Source: JAPLMW01 sp964619675 (GTDB taxonomy: Bacteria > Planctomycetota > Phycisphaerae > Sedimentisphaerales > UBA12454). Taken from it: a stretch of 13,233 nucleotides of DNA. Position 1 is the first letter of the stretch; each line of letters opens with the position of its first letter. The notes under the pieces are model-generated. The model did no database searches, had not been told where the DNA came from, and saw only the letters and a program-made list of their open reading frames with translations. A program made the translations under genes and the position numbers. Positions 7,006 through 13,233 of this stretch are shown one piece after another. The DNA is taken from NCBI GenBank assembly GCA_964619675.1, contig CAZUEO010000042.1, positions 1-13,233 of the forward strand, written 5' to 3'.

Positions 7006-8931
7006 TCAATCCAAATAAGCATTGTTGGGGTCTATACCATCATTGTAGCCGTCGCCACGGGCGCTCCACATAAACGGCTGAGCAGTGTGTGCATGACTCC
7101 AATAAGGATTTGCACAGCCTGACGGATGCAAATCATCATAGAAAGGCAGTGTCGGATTAAACTCGTCCACGCAGGATGAATAGATGAACGCCTCGTTTAT
7201 GGAAATGGCGCCGTCGTGGTTTCGGTCGGCGGCCAGAGGATAAGCAGGATTTATTCTTGAATACCAACTCGGCGGGCCTGCAGGCAATGTGCCTGAGCAA
7301 AGGCCTGACTGCGCGCAAAGGTAATTCATCCACCCGATATTCCAGTTCCAACCTGTCATATAGAAAGATTCGAAAAAGCCGCTGCTGTACTCGGAGCCAT
7401 CGTCCCAGGGATTCGGGTCTGAACCTTTCATCGGTGAGTTGTTGTCGCCATTCCTGCCGTCCGGATAATAGTAGGCGTCGGGATTGGCTTCCCACATCTT
7501 GTTGGCAGGGCCGGTGGCAGTGATTATGATTCTGTTCTTGTGGGGGGTGCAGGCATCGTAGCTCAAATCATCTATCATGTTCTGGCCCCAGCAGGAGTCA
7601 TAGGTAATAACCATCTGTTGGCAGGTTATTGCGTCCACTGAATCGTCAAGCTCGACGCCCGACATTAAGGGATTCCATAAGCCGTTCGCATCGCCATGCG
7701 TTATGATGTAAATAAATACATTGTCGTTAGCGGTTGCTCTGGCGGCGACATCGCTGATTGCAGTCTGAATGTTGGCCTTGGAGACGGAGCCGGAGCCGCC
7801 ATAGTAATGAGAGCCGGTGTAGTCGTATACATAAGGAGCCACAAAGTAAATGTGGTCGTTGTCATAGTGCAGGGTGTTGGTTACTGTATTATAAGCCTGT
7901 CCGAGAGCGGTAACCATCCAACTGTCAGTAACTCCGCAGATGAGTATCGCGTACTTCTGGGCGGCGGCCAGCCAATTGTCGGTCATTACAGACAGGTCAT
8001 TTGTGTCTATGTGAAAGTCGGCAGGGATGCTGATATCGCAGGCAGGGTTCCAGCCGGGCCGGCCCGGCTCGGTCAGCCAGCAGGACGCCAGGAAGACAAA
8101 GTCTTTTAAGTCAACATCGCGGTCGCCGTCGAAGTCGGTGCGGAACAGGCCGAGCGGACAGCCGAATTCATCCACTCTCGCATAAAATACCGTCTGCGGG
8201 CAGCGGTCGCACAGGTCGCCTACGCCATCATTATCCGAGTCCATCTGGCTGGGATTGGGTTCGAAAGGACAATTGTCGTTCTGGTCGACGATGCCGTCTG
8301 AGTCGGAGTCTTTCTTCTGCGTGATTACGGTGTTGTCCCAATAAGCTGCTCCCTTAATTGTGGAGCCATCGTCACTGTCTCCTATTCTGAAGGTGTTTTC
8401 AAAGCCGGGGTGTGGCCAGATGGGGCAGGTTGCTATGAGATCCCCGTCAATGTAAACATGATAAATGCCTTCGCCTTCGAGCGGGTGAACATCGAGCCCT
8501 ATTCTGTACCAGCGGTTCTCCTGCAGTGTCGCTATTGCCTGAGACGGGCCCGGTTCCATATACCAGCAAAGGGCGGTCAGGTAGTCAATCACGAGACAGA
8601 CCTGGTGATTGTTAAACACTTCAAAGAGTTGATTGTTCGCATTCGGTATCAGGAAATCGAACGATACCTCGTAGTCATCCATAATATTCAGGTCGTAAAC
8701 AGGCGAGGTGCCCGCAGCCCTGTAATTTCCCGTGGAGTTTATATGGACACTGTAGGGCGGGCTGGCAAGTTTCTCTTCGGTAATTTCAAACGCCGCATCG
8801 CCGCTTATACTGATTGTCCAGTCACTTATATTACCGTCGTCGAAGTCGTCTGAAAAAGACGTGTAAGCAGCGCTCGGCAGGGCAAGAGTGAATATTACAA
8901 TAACGGCAACTGATAATCTGACTTTAGCCAT
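7006..8931 (-). CDS. Secreted clan CD (legumain/caspase-like) cysteine peptidase with dockerin
   Basis: The 641-residue product is modular. A signal peptide occupies 1-22. A concanavalin-like beta-sandwich (about 27-205, beginning FSDDFDDGNISDW) is followed by thrombospondin type-3 calcium repeats (208-245) and a dockerin-like pair (D266-D277 loop; second half around 299-320). Then comes a peptidase domain (about 327-600): strand KYAILICGV, FIYIITHGD with H412, and VITYDSCWGQ with C447, matching the His-Cys dyad order and spacing of clan CD (C13/caspase-like) enzymes. DRNHDGAISINE (569-580) is a textbook EF-hand loop inside or after that domain. Predicted role: calcium-stabilised extracellular or periplasmic proteolysis; substrate unknown. 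Ribosome binding site AAGGAGG is 7 bp upstream (8939-8945). The gene converges on its neighbour with a 32-bp gap and has a promoter at 9030-9058. Confidence 0.88.
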   Translation of the reverse strand: MAKVRLSVAVIVIFTLALPSAAYTSFSDDFDDGNISDWTISISGDAAFEITEEKLASPPYSVHINSTGNYRAAGTSPVYDLNIMDDYEVSFDFLIPNANNQLFEVFNNHQVCLVIDYLTALCWYMEPGPSQAIATLQENRWYRIGLDVHPLEGEGIYHVYIDGDLIATCPIWPHPGFENTFRIGDSDDGSTIKGAAYWDNTVITQKKDSDSDGIVDQNDNCPFEPNPSQMDSDNDGVGDLCDRCPQTVFYARVDEFGCPLGLFRTDFDGDRDVDLKDFVFLASCWLTEPGRPGWNPACDISIPADFHIDTNDLSVMTDNWLAAAQKYAILICGVTDSWMVTALGQAYNTVTNTLHYDNDHIYFVAPYVYDYTGSHYYGGSGSVSKANIQTAISDVAARATANDNVFIYIITHGDANGLWNPLMSGVELDDSVDAITCQQMVITYDSCWGQNMIDDLSYDACTPHKNRIIITATGPANKMWEANPDAYYYPDGRNGDNNSPMKGSDPNPWDDGSEYSSGFFESFYMTGWNWNIGWMNYLCAQSGLCSGTLPAGPPSWYSRINPAYPLAADRNHDGAISINEAFIYSSCVDEFNPTLPFYDDLHPSGCANPYWSHAHTAQPFMWSARGDGYNDGIDPNNAYLD

Positions 8932-9029
8932 ACCATTTCCTCCTTATCAATCAACACACGCGATGCCCGTCCTCGCTGTCTTTATTAAAGTCAAATCACC
9001 TCGATGATGAATATCAACCGGATATGTCT

Positions 9030-9058
9030 ATTATAAACGGCCGCAGACTGAAAAGCAA
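9030..9058 (-). promoter_or_regulatory. Sigma-70-like promoter of the clan CD peptidase gene
   Basis: Read on the minus strand: TTGCTT (9058-9053), a 17-bp spacer and TATAAT (9035-9030). Transcription would start near 9023, leaving a leader of about 90 bases before the start codon. Confidence 0.75.
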
Positions 9059-9100
9059 GAAAAATATTAGCCGTCCCGACTCAATGCCTTTCTGTATGTT

Positions 9101-9133
9101 GGCGGAGGCCGCCTTTTGCCGCCTTTCGGCGGC
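9101..9133. repeat. GC-rich double hairpin between two minus-strand genes
   Basis: GGCGG-AGG-CCGCC (9101-9113) is followed by GCCGCC-TTTC-GGCGGC (9118-9133); read on the minus strand the latter has a GAAA tetraloop. It lies 40 bp after the stop of the 9173-9427 gene. A proper T-tract is missing, so it is a weak terminator at best for that gene. Confidence 0.5.
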
Positions 9134-9172
9134 GAGCATGGCCTTGTCAAACGCCCGCTAACCGTTCACGAG

Positions 9173-9427
9173 CTATTCAGTAATTTTGTAAACGCTGTCG
9201 CCTTTGCGGACGCGGTCGGGGACCTTTATGCCGATTGAGTCGCCTGCCTTTGCCTCCGTAACGTTTGCGTTGTTGATCTGCATTGAGCTGATTGCCATTT
9301 CGAGGTCTGTAGTATGGCCCTTGATGCGGATTTTGTCGCCGACCTTCAGGGCAGCAGTCAATTCAATGCCTGCAACGACCAGGTGCGCAAAGAAATCCGA
9401 AACATTTCCAATAACCTCCTCAGTCAT
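9173..9427 (-). CDS. Small translation-elongation-factor-like protein (EF-Tu domain 2 fold)
   Basis: An 84-residue protein made of a single beta-barrel like domain 2 of EF-Tu-type GTPases, with no G domain. Seen in the sequence are VAGIEL (18-23), LKVGDKIRIKGHTTD (27-41), SMQI (48-51) and AKAGDSIGIKV (59-69). Stand-alone proteins of this kind are widespread and are annotated as translation elongation factor-like; their role is unproven. AAAGGAG sits 6 bp before the ATG. The gene is divergent from the FHA gene. No convincing partner next to it. Confidence 0.88.
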   Translation of the reverse strand: MTEEVIGNVSDFFAHLVVAGIELTAALKVGDKIRIKGHTTDLEMAISSMQINNANVTEAKAGDSIGIKVPDRVRKGDSVYKITE

Positions 9428-9539
9428 ATCTGACTCCTTTCAATTTAAAACATTTAATGCTTACATAGGCATAATTCTAACGCAACGGATTCTTTATGCA
9501 ACAGGGAATTTAGGGCTGTTTTGTTTTTGTCATAAGGAC

Positions 9540-9568
9540 TTGACAATGCCGAGCCGGCTTAATATGAT
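9540..9568 (+). promoter_or_regulatory. Near-consensus sigma-70 promoter of the FHA gene
   Basis: TTGACA (9540-9545), a 17-bp spacer and TATGAT (9563-9568). The expected start is near 9575. The leader then contains a CCCGCC-TGA-GGCGGG hairpin (9580-9594) immediately before the ribosome binding site, which could modulate translation. Confidence 0.8.
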
Positions 9569-9614
9569 GAGTTGTGATTCCCGCCTGAGGCGGGTAATTT
9601 AGCGGAGGCTATAA

Positions 9615-10475
9615 ATGCGACTTACTGTAAAGCGAGGGGAGGAGCTGGTGAACGAGCTGCAATTTTCGCGAGGTCCGATTTACGTCGGCAGACAGGTTGG
9701 CAGCCAGGTCTTCCTGCCTGACCGGTCTGTTTCACGTCAGCATACCGTTCTTTATATCACCACAGACGGCAAGTGGATTGTTGAAGACCTTGATTCGGCA
9801 AACAAGACTTATCTTAACAATGAGGCGGTGCACAAGGCCGAGATAAAGAACGGCGATATACTAAAAATTTCCGATTTTCACATTGAAGTTCATATGGAAG
9901 AACCCGATAAGCAGAGTACCGCCATCAACCTTGAGGATACTCTTCATACGACACTGCACGAGCCGCAGGTTGTGCTTCGCAATCTGGAGGGTACCGAAGC
10001 TCCGCTTATAAGGATGCAGGCGAAGCGCTGCAGGGATTTTTCACACGCGGCTGCGGCTATATGCAAAAGCAGCGATATGAACGACCTTGTCAATACGCTG
10101 CTGGATTTGCTGTTTCAGCAGTTCGGGTGTTTTCGCGTTTATGCGGCGGTGCGAAAGAGTCCTGATGGTGTGATGGACGCGTCGAAGGCAAGGAAAATCA
10201 GCGGCCAGGGCGTCAAACTTGAAGAATTACAGCTCGGCTCGCGAATCGCCGATGCGGCCAAGAACCACCAGTATATTCTTATCCCGCGATTGCCGATGCA
10301 GGAAGAAGGCGACAAAATCGGCTCCGCAATAATTGCGCCGGTAATGTGCGAAGGAGAATGCTTTGGTGTTCTTTACGCCGATAGTTCACTCGACCATGAG
10401 CATTACGGCCTGAACGACCTTGACTATCTGATTCTTATTTCACTGATGGCAGGGGCGTTTGTCAGGAACCTTTAG
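9615..10475 (+). CDS. FHA-GAF domain signalling protein
   Basis: The 286-residue cytosolic protein has an N-terminal FHA domain (about 1-93), which binds phosphothreonine peptides: GR (25-26), SVSRQH (38-43, with the conserved S40/R41/H43) and the NKTYLNN turn (63-69). A linker (95-130) leads into a GAF-type domain (about 140-286), visible as an N-terminal helix, the IIAPVMCEGECFGVLYAD strand pair (239-256) and a C-terminal helix. FHA-GAF proteins commonly act with Ser/Thr kinases or cyclases, but neither a kinase nor an output domain is next to it, so partner and ligand are unknown. GGAGG (9604-9608) is 6 bp before the ATG. The last 14 bp overlap the end of the convergent permease gene. Confidence 0.9.
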   Translation: MRLTVKRGEELVNELQFSRGPIYVGRQVGSQVFLPDRSVSRQHTVLYITTDGKWIVEDLDSANKTYLNNEAVHKAEIKNGDILKISDFHIEVHMEEPDKQSTAINLEDTLHTTLHEPQVVLRNLEGTEAPLIRMQAKRCRDFSHAAAAICKSSDMNDLVNTLLDLLFQQFGCFRVYAAVRKSPDGVMDASKARKISGQGVKLEELQLGSRIADAAKNHQYILIPRLPMQEEGDKIGSAIIAPVMCEGECFGVLYADSSLDHEHYGLNDLDYLILISLMAGAFVRNL

Positions 10476-11769
10476 TCAGCAGAGGAACCACAAAATAGAG
10501 TATCGACAGGGCGGTTATCAGCCACATTGTGGGCCTAACGTCTTTGGCTTTGCCGGCGATTGTCCTGAGCAGCGTAAATGAGATAAAGCCGAAGGCAAGG
10601 CCTGTGCTGATGCTGTAGGACAGGGCAATCATTATTATTATGATAAACGCGGGGAAGGCGTTTTCCATCTGAGTAAAATCTATTCTTTTGATTTCCTTTA
10701 TCATAAAAAGGCCGACCATAATCAGGGCAGGCGCCGTTGCATAATTCGGCACAATTCCCACGACCGGCACAAAAAGTGCAGCGATTAAAAAAAGCAGGCC
10801 GGTAACAACAGCTGTCAAGCCCGTTCTGCCGCCTTCTTCAATGCCTGCTGCCGACTCGATATAGGAGGTTGTGGTTGAGGTGCCCAGTGCCGCGCCGAGC
10901 ATCGTAGCGCCTGCGTCGATGGCAAGCAGTCTGTCGAGCTGTTTGATTTTGCCGTTCTCATCGGCCATTTTTGCTTCGCTGCAGCAGGCCACGAGAGTGC
11001 CGATGCTGTCAAACATATCCATAAACATCAGCGTGAAAATGCTGCCGAAAAGACCCCACTTCAAAGCTCCTAAAATATCGACCTTAAATGCAACCGCGGC
11101 GATGTTTATGTCAGCCGATATAAATGCCTGCGGTTTATCTATTTTTCCAAAAATCGCCGCAAGGACAGTGGCAAAAATTATGCCGATTAGCAGAGAACCT
11201 TTGATTTTTTTCATTTCGAGAAAAATCATTACAGCCAGGCCCCCAAGGCCTATCATTATAGTTGTGTTCAGGTTGGCGGCCTGGACCAGCGTTTCAGGAT
11301 TGTCGATTATAATGCCGAGATTTTTCAGTCCGATGAACGTTATAAAAAGACCGATGCCGACGGATATGGCTGAAATCAGCGAGACAGGAATCGCCTCGAC
11401 GAGTTTTCTTCGTAGGCCCACCAGCGTCAGAACAAGAAAAAACAGGCCCGACAAAAACACTACGCCAAGTGCGGTCTGCCAGCTTATCTGCTGCGTGATT
11501 ACGAGCGTGTATGCAAAAAACGCATTAAGGCCCATGCCCGGCGCCATCGCGATGGGAGCGTTGGCAAACAGGCCTGTTACGATTGTTGCAATCGCGGTTA
11601 TAAGGCAGGTAACCGCTATAAGAGCGGATTTGTCCATCCCTGCATCGGCTAAAATCGAGGGATTTACAAAGATAATATAGGCCATTGTGAGAAATGTCGT
11701 GGCGCCCGCGATTGTTTCGGTTTTTACGGAAGTGTTTTTTGAACGGAGTTTAAAAATTCTGTCCAGCAT
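10462..11769 (-). CDS. NCS2/AzgA-type purine permease
   Basis: The 435-residue inner-membrane protein belongs to the AzgA branch of the NCS2 nucleobase transporters, which take up adenine, guanine and/or hypoxanthine with protons. Characteristic stretches are TTFLTMAYIIFVNP (24-37), MAPGMGLNAFF (75-85), FMDMFDSIGTLVA (249-261) and LGTSTTTSYIESAAG (295-309). Many hydrophobic segments fit the family's 14-helix core, and the length is typical. Exact substrate cannot be read from sequence. The ATG has AAAGGAA upstream. Its 3' end overlaps the FHA gene by 14 bp, tail to tail. No purine-riboswitch signature is visible in its 70-base leader. Confidence 0.93.
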   Translation of the reverse strand: MLDRIFKLRSKNTSVKTETIAGATTFLTMAYIIFVNPSILADAGMDKSALIAVTCLITAIATIVTGLFANAPIAMAPGMGLNAFFAYTLVITQQISWQTALGVVFLSGLFFLVLTLVGLRRKLVEAIPVSLISAISVGIGLFITFIGLKNLGIIIDNPETLVQAANLNTTIMIGLGGLAVMIFLEMKKIKGSLLIGIIFATVLAAIFGKIDKPQAFISADINIAAVAFKVDILGALKWGLFGSIFTLMFMDMFDSIGTLVACCSEAKMADENGKIKQLDRLLAIDAGATMLGAALGTSTTTSYIESAAGIEEGGRTGLTAVVTGLLFLIAALFVPVVGIVPNYATAPALIMVGLFMIKEIKRIDFTQMENAFPAFIIIIMIALSYSISTGLAFGFISFTLLRTIAGKAKDVRPTMWLITALSILYFVVPLLTKGS

Positions 11770-11830
11770 TTTCTTATTCCTTTAAGAAAAATACCTTCTT
11801 TCGGCATATACGCCTTTTATTTTATTTTTA

Positions 11831-11859
11831 TTAACAGATTGTTAATATTATATTAGAAT
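11831..11859 (+). promoter_or_regulatory. Promoter of the DJ-1 family gene
   Basis: TTAACA (11831-11836), a 17-bp spacer and TAGAAT (11854-11859), giving a start near 11866 and a 40-base leader. The -35 box is one arm of a dyad, TTAACA-GAT-TGTTAA (11831-11845), which could be an operator. Confidence 0.65.
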
Positions 11860-11875
11860 TTTGCTGATCTCGTAA
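11847..11875 (-). promoter_or_regulatory. Promoter of the purine permease gene
   Basis: Read on the minus strand: TTACGA (11875-11870), a 17-bp spacer and a perfect TATAAT (11852-11847). It overlaps the divergent promoter of the DJ-1 gene, so the two should compete for RNA polymerase. Confidence 0.55.
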
Positions 11876-11905
11876 TGATAAATGTCTGTTTTTAAGGAGG
11901 TTTTT

Positions 11906-12460
11906 ATGGGCAAAAAAGCACTTATAGCCGTTGCGGATGGTATAGAGGAATTGGAGGCAATAACGATAATTGATTGTCTAGGGCGGGCGGGTGCCGATTT
12001 GACGATTGCATCGGTGCAGAATCGCCAAATAGTAACCAGCCGAAAGGTAAAAATTATCGCTGATTATTTGATAACGGATTGCACAAGCGAGACTTACGAC
12101 CTTATCGCCCTGCCGGGCGGTATGCCAGGTGCAGAACATCTGGCAGGCAGCAAAGAGCTTGTCGAAATGCTGAAAAAGCAGAAGGAATCCGGAAGACTTT
12201 ACGCAGCGATTTGTGCATCGCCTGCGATTGTGTTTGAATATCACGGTTTATTGGCGGATAAAAAAGCAACTTGTTATCCTGCAATGGCTGAAAGGCTAAA
12301 AAACAAACAGGCGATAAATCAGCGTCTCGTCGTTGACGGCAACTGCATAACTTCTCAGGGGCCCGGCACAGCACTTGAGTTTTCGCTAAAGCTGGTTGAA
12401 CTTCTTTTCGGCAGACAAAAAAGCGATGAATTATCCCAGGCGATGCTGGTAAAGCAATGA
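11906..12460 (+). CDS. DJ-1/PfpI family protein
   Basis: The 184-residue protein begins KKALIAVADGIEELEAI and carries the conserved acidic residue (E15/E17 region), the DLIALPGGMPG turn (65-75) and the nucleophile elbow AAICASPA with C103, followed by H113. These are the hallmarks of DJ-1/PfpI proteins, many of which handle oxidative or carbonyl stress; the specific activity (chaperone, glyoxalase, deglycase) is debated and cannot be assigned here. The frame opens earlier (11882), but AAGGAGG (11894-11900) lies inside that extension and 5 bp before ATG 11906, and family alignments start at this Met, so the later start is chosen. The stop overlaps the next start (ATGA), implying translational coupling. 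Confidence 0.93.
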   Translation: MGKKALIAVADGIEELEAITIIDCLGRAGADLTIASVQNRQIVTSRKVKIIADYLITDCTSETYDLIALPGGMPGAEHLAGSKELVEMLKKQKESGRLYAAICASPAIVFEYHGLLADKKATCYPAMAERLKNKQAINQRLVVDGNCITSQGPGTALEFSLKLVELLFGRQKSDELSQAMLVKQ

Positions 12461-12828
12461 AGGATTTGGAAAAGATTTTTCAAAAGCTTTTAAAGTCGAG
12501 GTTCAGAAGCAGTTTTAAATTCAGACCTGCTGATATTGAGTATATAAACATAAAAGGATTGCAGACTGTTGAGCGGCACGCGAGGGATTTTATTGCAAAG
12601 CGTCTCGCGCCTGCCGAGCCGAAAAATGACGGCAGGCAGACGCCGACGAAGGGCCATCCTGTTTTTGTCGCTCAGCACGCTACCGCAACGTGCTGCCGCA
12701 AATGCCTGCAAAAATGGCATAAAATTGCCCCGCACAAACCGTTAAGCGAATCAGAAATTGATTATGTTATTTTGGTTTTAATTGCCTGGATTAAGTATCA
12801 GGTTGACATTTGCCGTCCGGTTGTATAA
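12457..12828 (+). CDS. DUF4186 family protein
   Basis: A 123-residue protein that I recognise as DUF4186, function unknown. Seen are KSRFRSSF (13-20), the FIAKRLAPAEPKNDGRQTP region (45-63) and a His/Cys-rich core GHPVFVAQHATATCCRKCL (66-84) ending in KWH (86-88). H67, H74, C79, C80, C83 and H88 could bind a metal, but this is inference. The ATG overlaps the stop of the DJ-1 family gene, so the pair should be co-expressed. No strong ribosome binding site of its own is seen, which fits coupling. Confidence 0.85.
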   Translation: MKDLEKIFQKLLKSRFRSSFKFRPADIEYINIKGLQTVERHARDFIAKRLAPAEPKNDGRQTPTKGHPVFVAQHATATCCRKCLQKWHKIAPHKPLSESEIDYVILVLIAWIKYQVDICRPVV

Positions 12829-12831
12829 AAT
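12803..12831 (+). promoter_or_regulatory. Promoter of typA inside the end of the DUF4186 gene
   Basis: A perfect TTGACA (12803-12808), a 17-bp spacer and TAAAAT (12826-12831) span the 3' end of the coding region and its stop codon. A start near 12838 gives a leader of about 125 bases containing the hairpin repeat 12865-12942. Confidence 0.7.
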
Positions 12832-12864
12832 AGCCCCTTTCATAATAGGGATTAAAATAAAACG

Positions 12865-12942
12865 TAGCCACGAAGGCACAAAGGCACGAAGTGTTTTGAA
12901 TTATATATATTTTTTCTTGGTGTCTTAGTATCTTGGTGGCTA
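12865..12942. repeat. Long imperfect inverted repeat built from 8-bp units
   Basis: Two 27-base arms (12865-12891 and 12916-12942) pair at 21 Watson-Crick and 2 G-U positions with 4 mismatches, around an AT-rich 24-base loop. Each arm contains three 8-base units: the left of form (C/G)CAC(G/A)AAG, the right of form CTT(G/A)GT(G/A)(T/G). The same kind of cacgaag/cacaaag motif is familiar from intergenic DNA of many environmental bacteria; its function is unknown. Confidence 0.85.
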
Positions 12943-12962
12943 TTAGATTTTTTGAGCTTTTT

Positions 12963-13233
12963 ATGTATTCAAATTATATTCGTAATGTAGCGATAATTGC
13001 TCACGTTGACCACGGCAAGACAACGCTGGTGGACAGGCTCCTGTACCAGTCCGGAATGTTTCGGATGGAGGAGCTTGACAAGCTGGCCGGCAGCGAGCAC
13101 GACTTGATTATGGATTCGAACCCAATCGAGCGTGAGCGAGGCATAACAATCCTGAGTAAAAACTGTGCGATTAACTATACCGACACGCAAGGCGATGAAT
13201 ATAAAATCAATATAATCGACACACCCGGCCATG
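12963..13233 (+). CDS. typA: GTPase TypA/BipA, N-terminal fragment (runs off window)
   Basis: Ninety codons are visible of a gene that normally encodes about 600 residues. The reading frame starts MYSNYIRNVAIIAHVDHGKTT and contains the G1 motif AHVDHGKTT, MDSNPIERERGIT (switch I/G2) and IDTPGH (G3) at the very end, the order of a translational GTPase; the IRN(V/I)AIIAHVDHGKTTL plus MDSN..ERERGIT pattern points to TypA/BipA, which binds ribosomes and acts in subunit assembly and stress or cold adaptation. Relative to E. coli BipA there appears to be a short insertion (about six residues) before MDSN. No clear Shine-Dalgarno sequence precedes the ATG, only GAG at 12954-12956. Truncated by the window edge, not a broken gene. 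Confidence 0.92.
   Translation, partial: MYSNYIRNVAIIAHVDHGKTTLVDRLLYQSGMFRMEELDKLAGSEHDLIMDSNPIERERGITILSKNCAINYTDTQGDEYKINIIDTPGH

Noticed and set aside
11770..11846. Purine riboswitch in the permease leader
   Set aside because: The conserved three-way-junction bases of that aptamer are not found on the minus strand; only a small GGCGTATATGCC hairpin is seen.
11882..11905. Eight-residue N-terminal extension of the DJ-1 family protein
   Set aside because: The strong AAGGAGG lies inside it, and the family start corresponds to the ATG at 11906.

Overview
The window most likely comes from a member of the Planctomycetota, probably class Phycisphaerae (Sedimentisphaerales-like). The support is a 16S rRNA gene with planctomycete-style changes that ends in its own terminator without a linked 23S gene, secreted proteins with dockerin and calcium-loop domains, and planctomycete-like small conserved proteins. 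This placement is inference from the sequence alone. The chromosomal genes run at about 45-60% GC in sampled lines; the insert described below is clearly more AT-rich.

Region by region: 1-614 is the 3' part of a 16S rRNA gene, followed by hairpins and an intrinsic terminator (612-722). 725-1343 has no convincing gene but holds short-period repeats, nested inverted repeats and a possible promoter. 1344-4436 is an AT-rich two-gene operon: a catalytically dead Argonaute/PIWI protein followed by a SIR2 NADase-like protein, a probable prokaryotic Argonaute (pAgo) defence system. 4437-5188 is non-coding and holds a putative promoter, a structured element whose three arms can pair in two alternative ways before a T-tract, a second terminator-ended structure and a near-consensus sigma-70 promoter. 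5189-6973 (+) and 7006-8931 (-) are convergent genes for secreted dockerin-type proteins; the second is a caspase/legumain-fold (clan CD) peptidase. 9173-9427 (-) is a stand-alone EF-Tu domain-2-like protein. 9615-10475 (+) is an FHA-GAF protein whose 3' end overlaps that of an AzgA-type purine permease (10462-11769, -). 11906-12828 (+) is a translationally coupled DJ-1/PfpI plus DUF4186 pair, and 12963 to the window end is the start of typA/bipA behind a long imperfect hairpin repeat.

How the genes work together: the pAgo-SIR2 pair is the exciting part. Known pAgo/SIR2 systems recognise invading nucleic acid through a guide held by the inactive pAgo, then the SIR2 subunit depletes NAD+ and the cell dies or stops growing. 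In the short pAgo/SIR2 systems (SPARSA) the APAZ (N-L1-L2-like) part is fused to SIR2. Here SIR2 stands alone and the N-terminal region appears fused to MID-PIWI in one 668-residue chain without an evident PAZ domain, which is closer to PAZ-less long-B pAgos paired with SIR2. The remaining genes look like ordinary chromosomal housekeeping or secreted-protein genes, with no evident functional tie to the defence operon.
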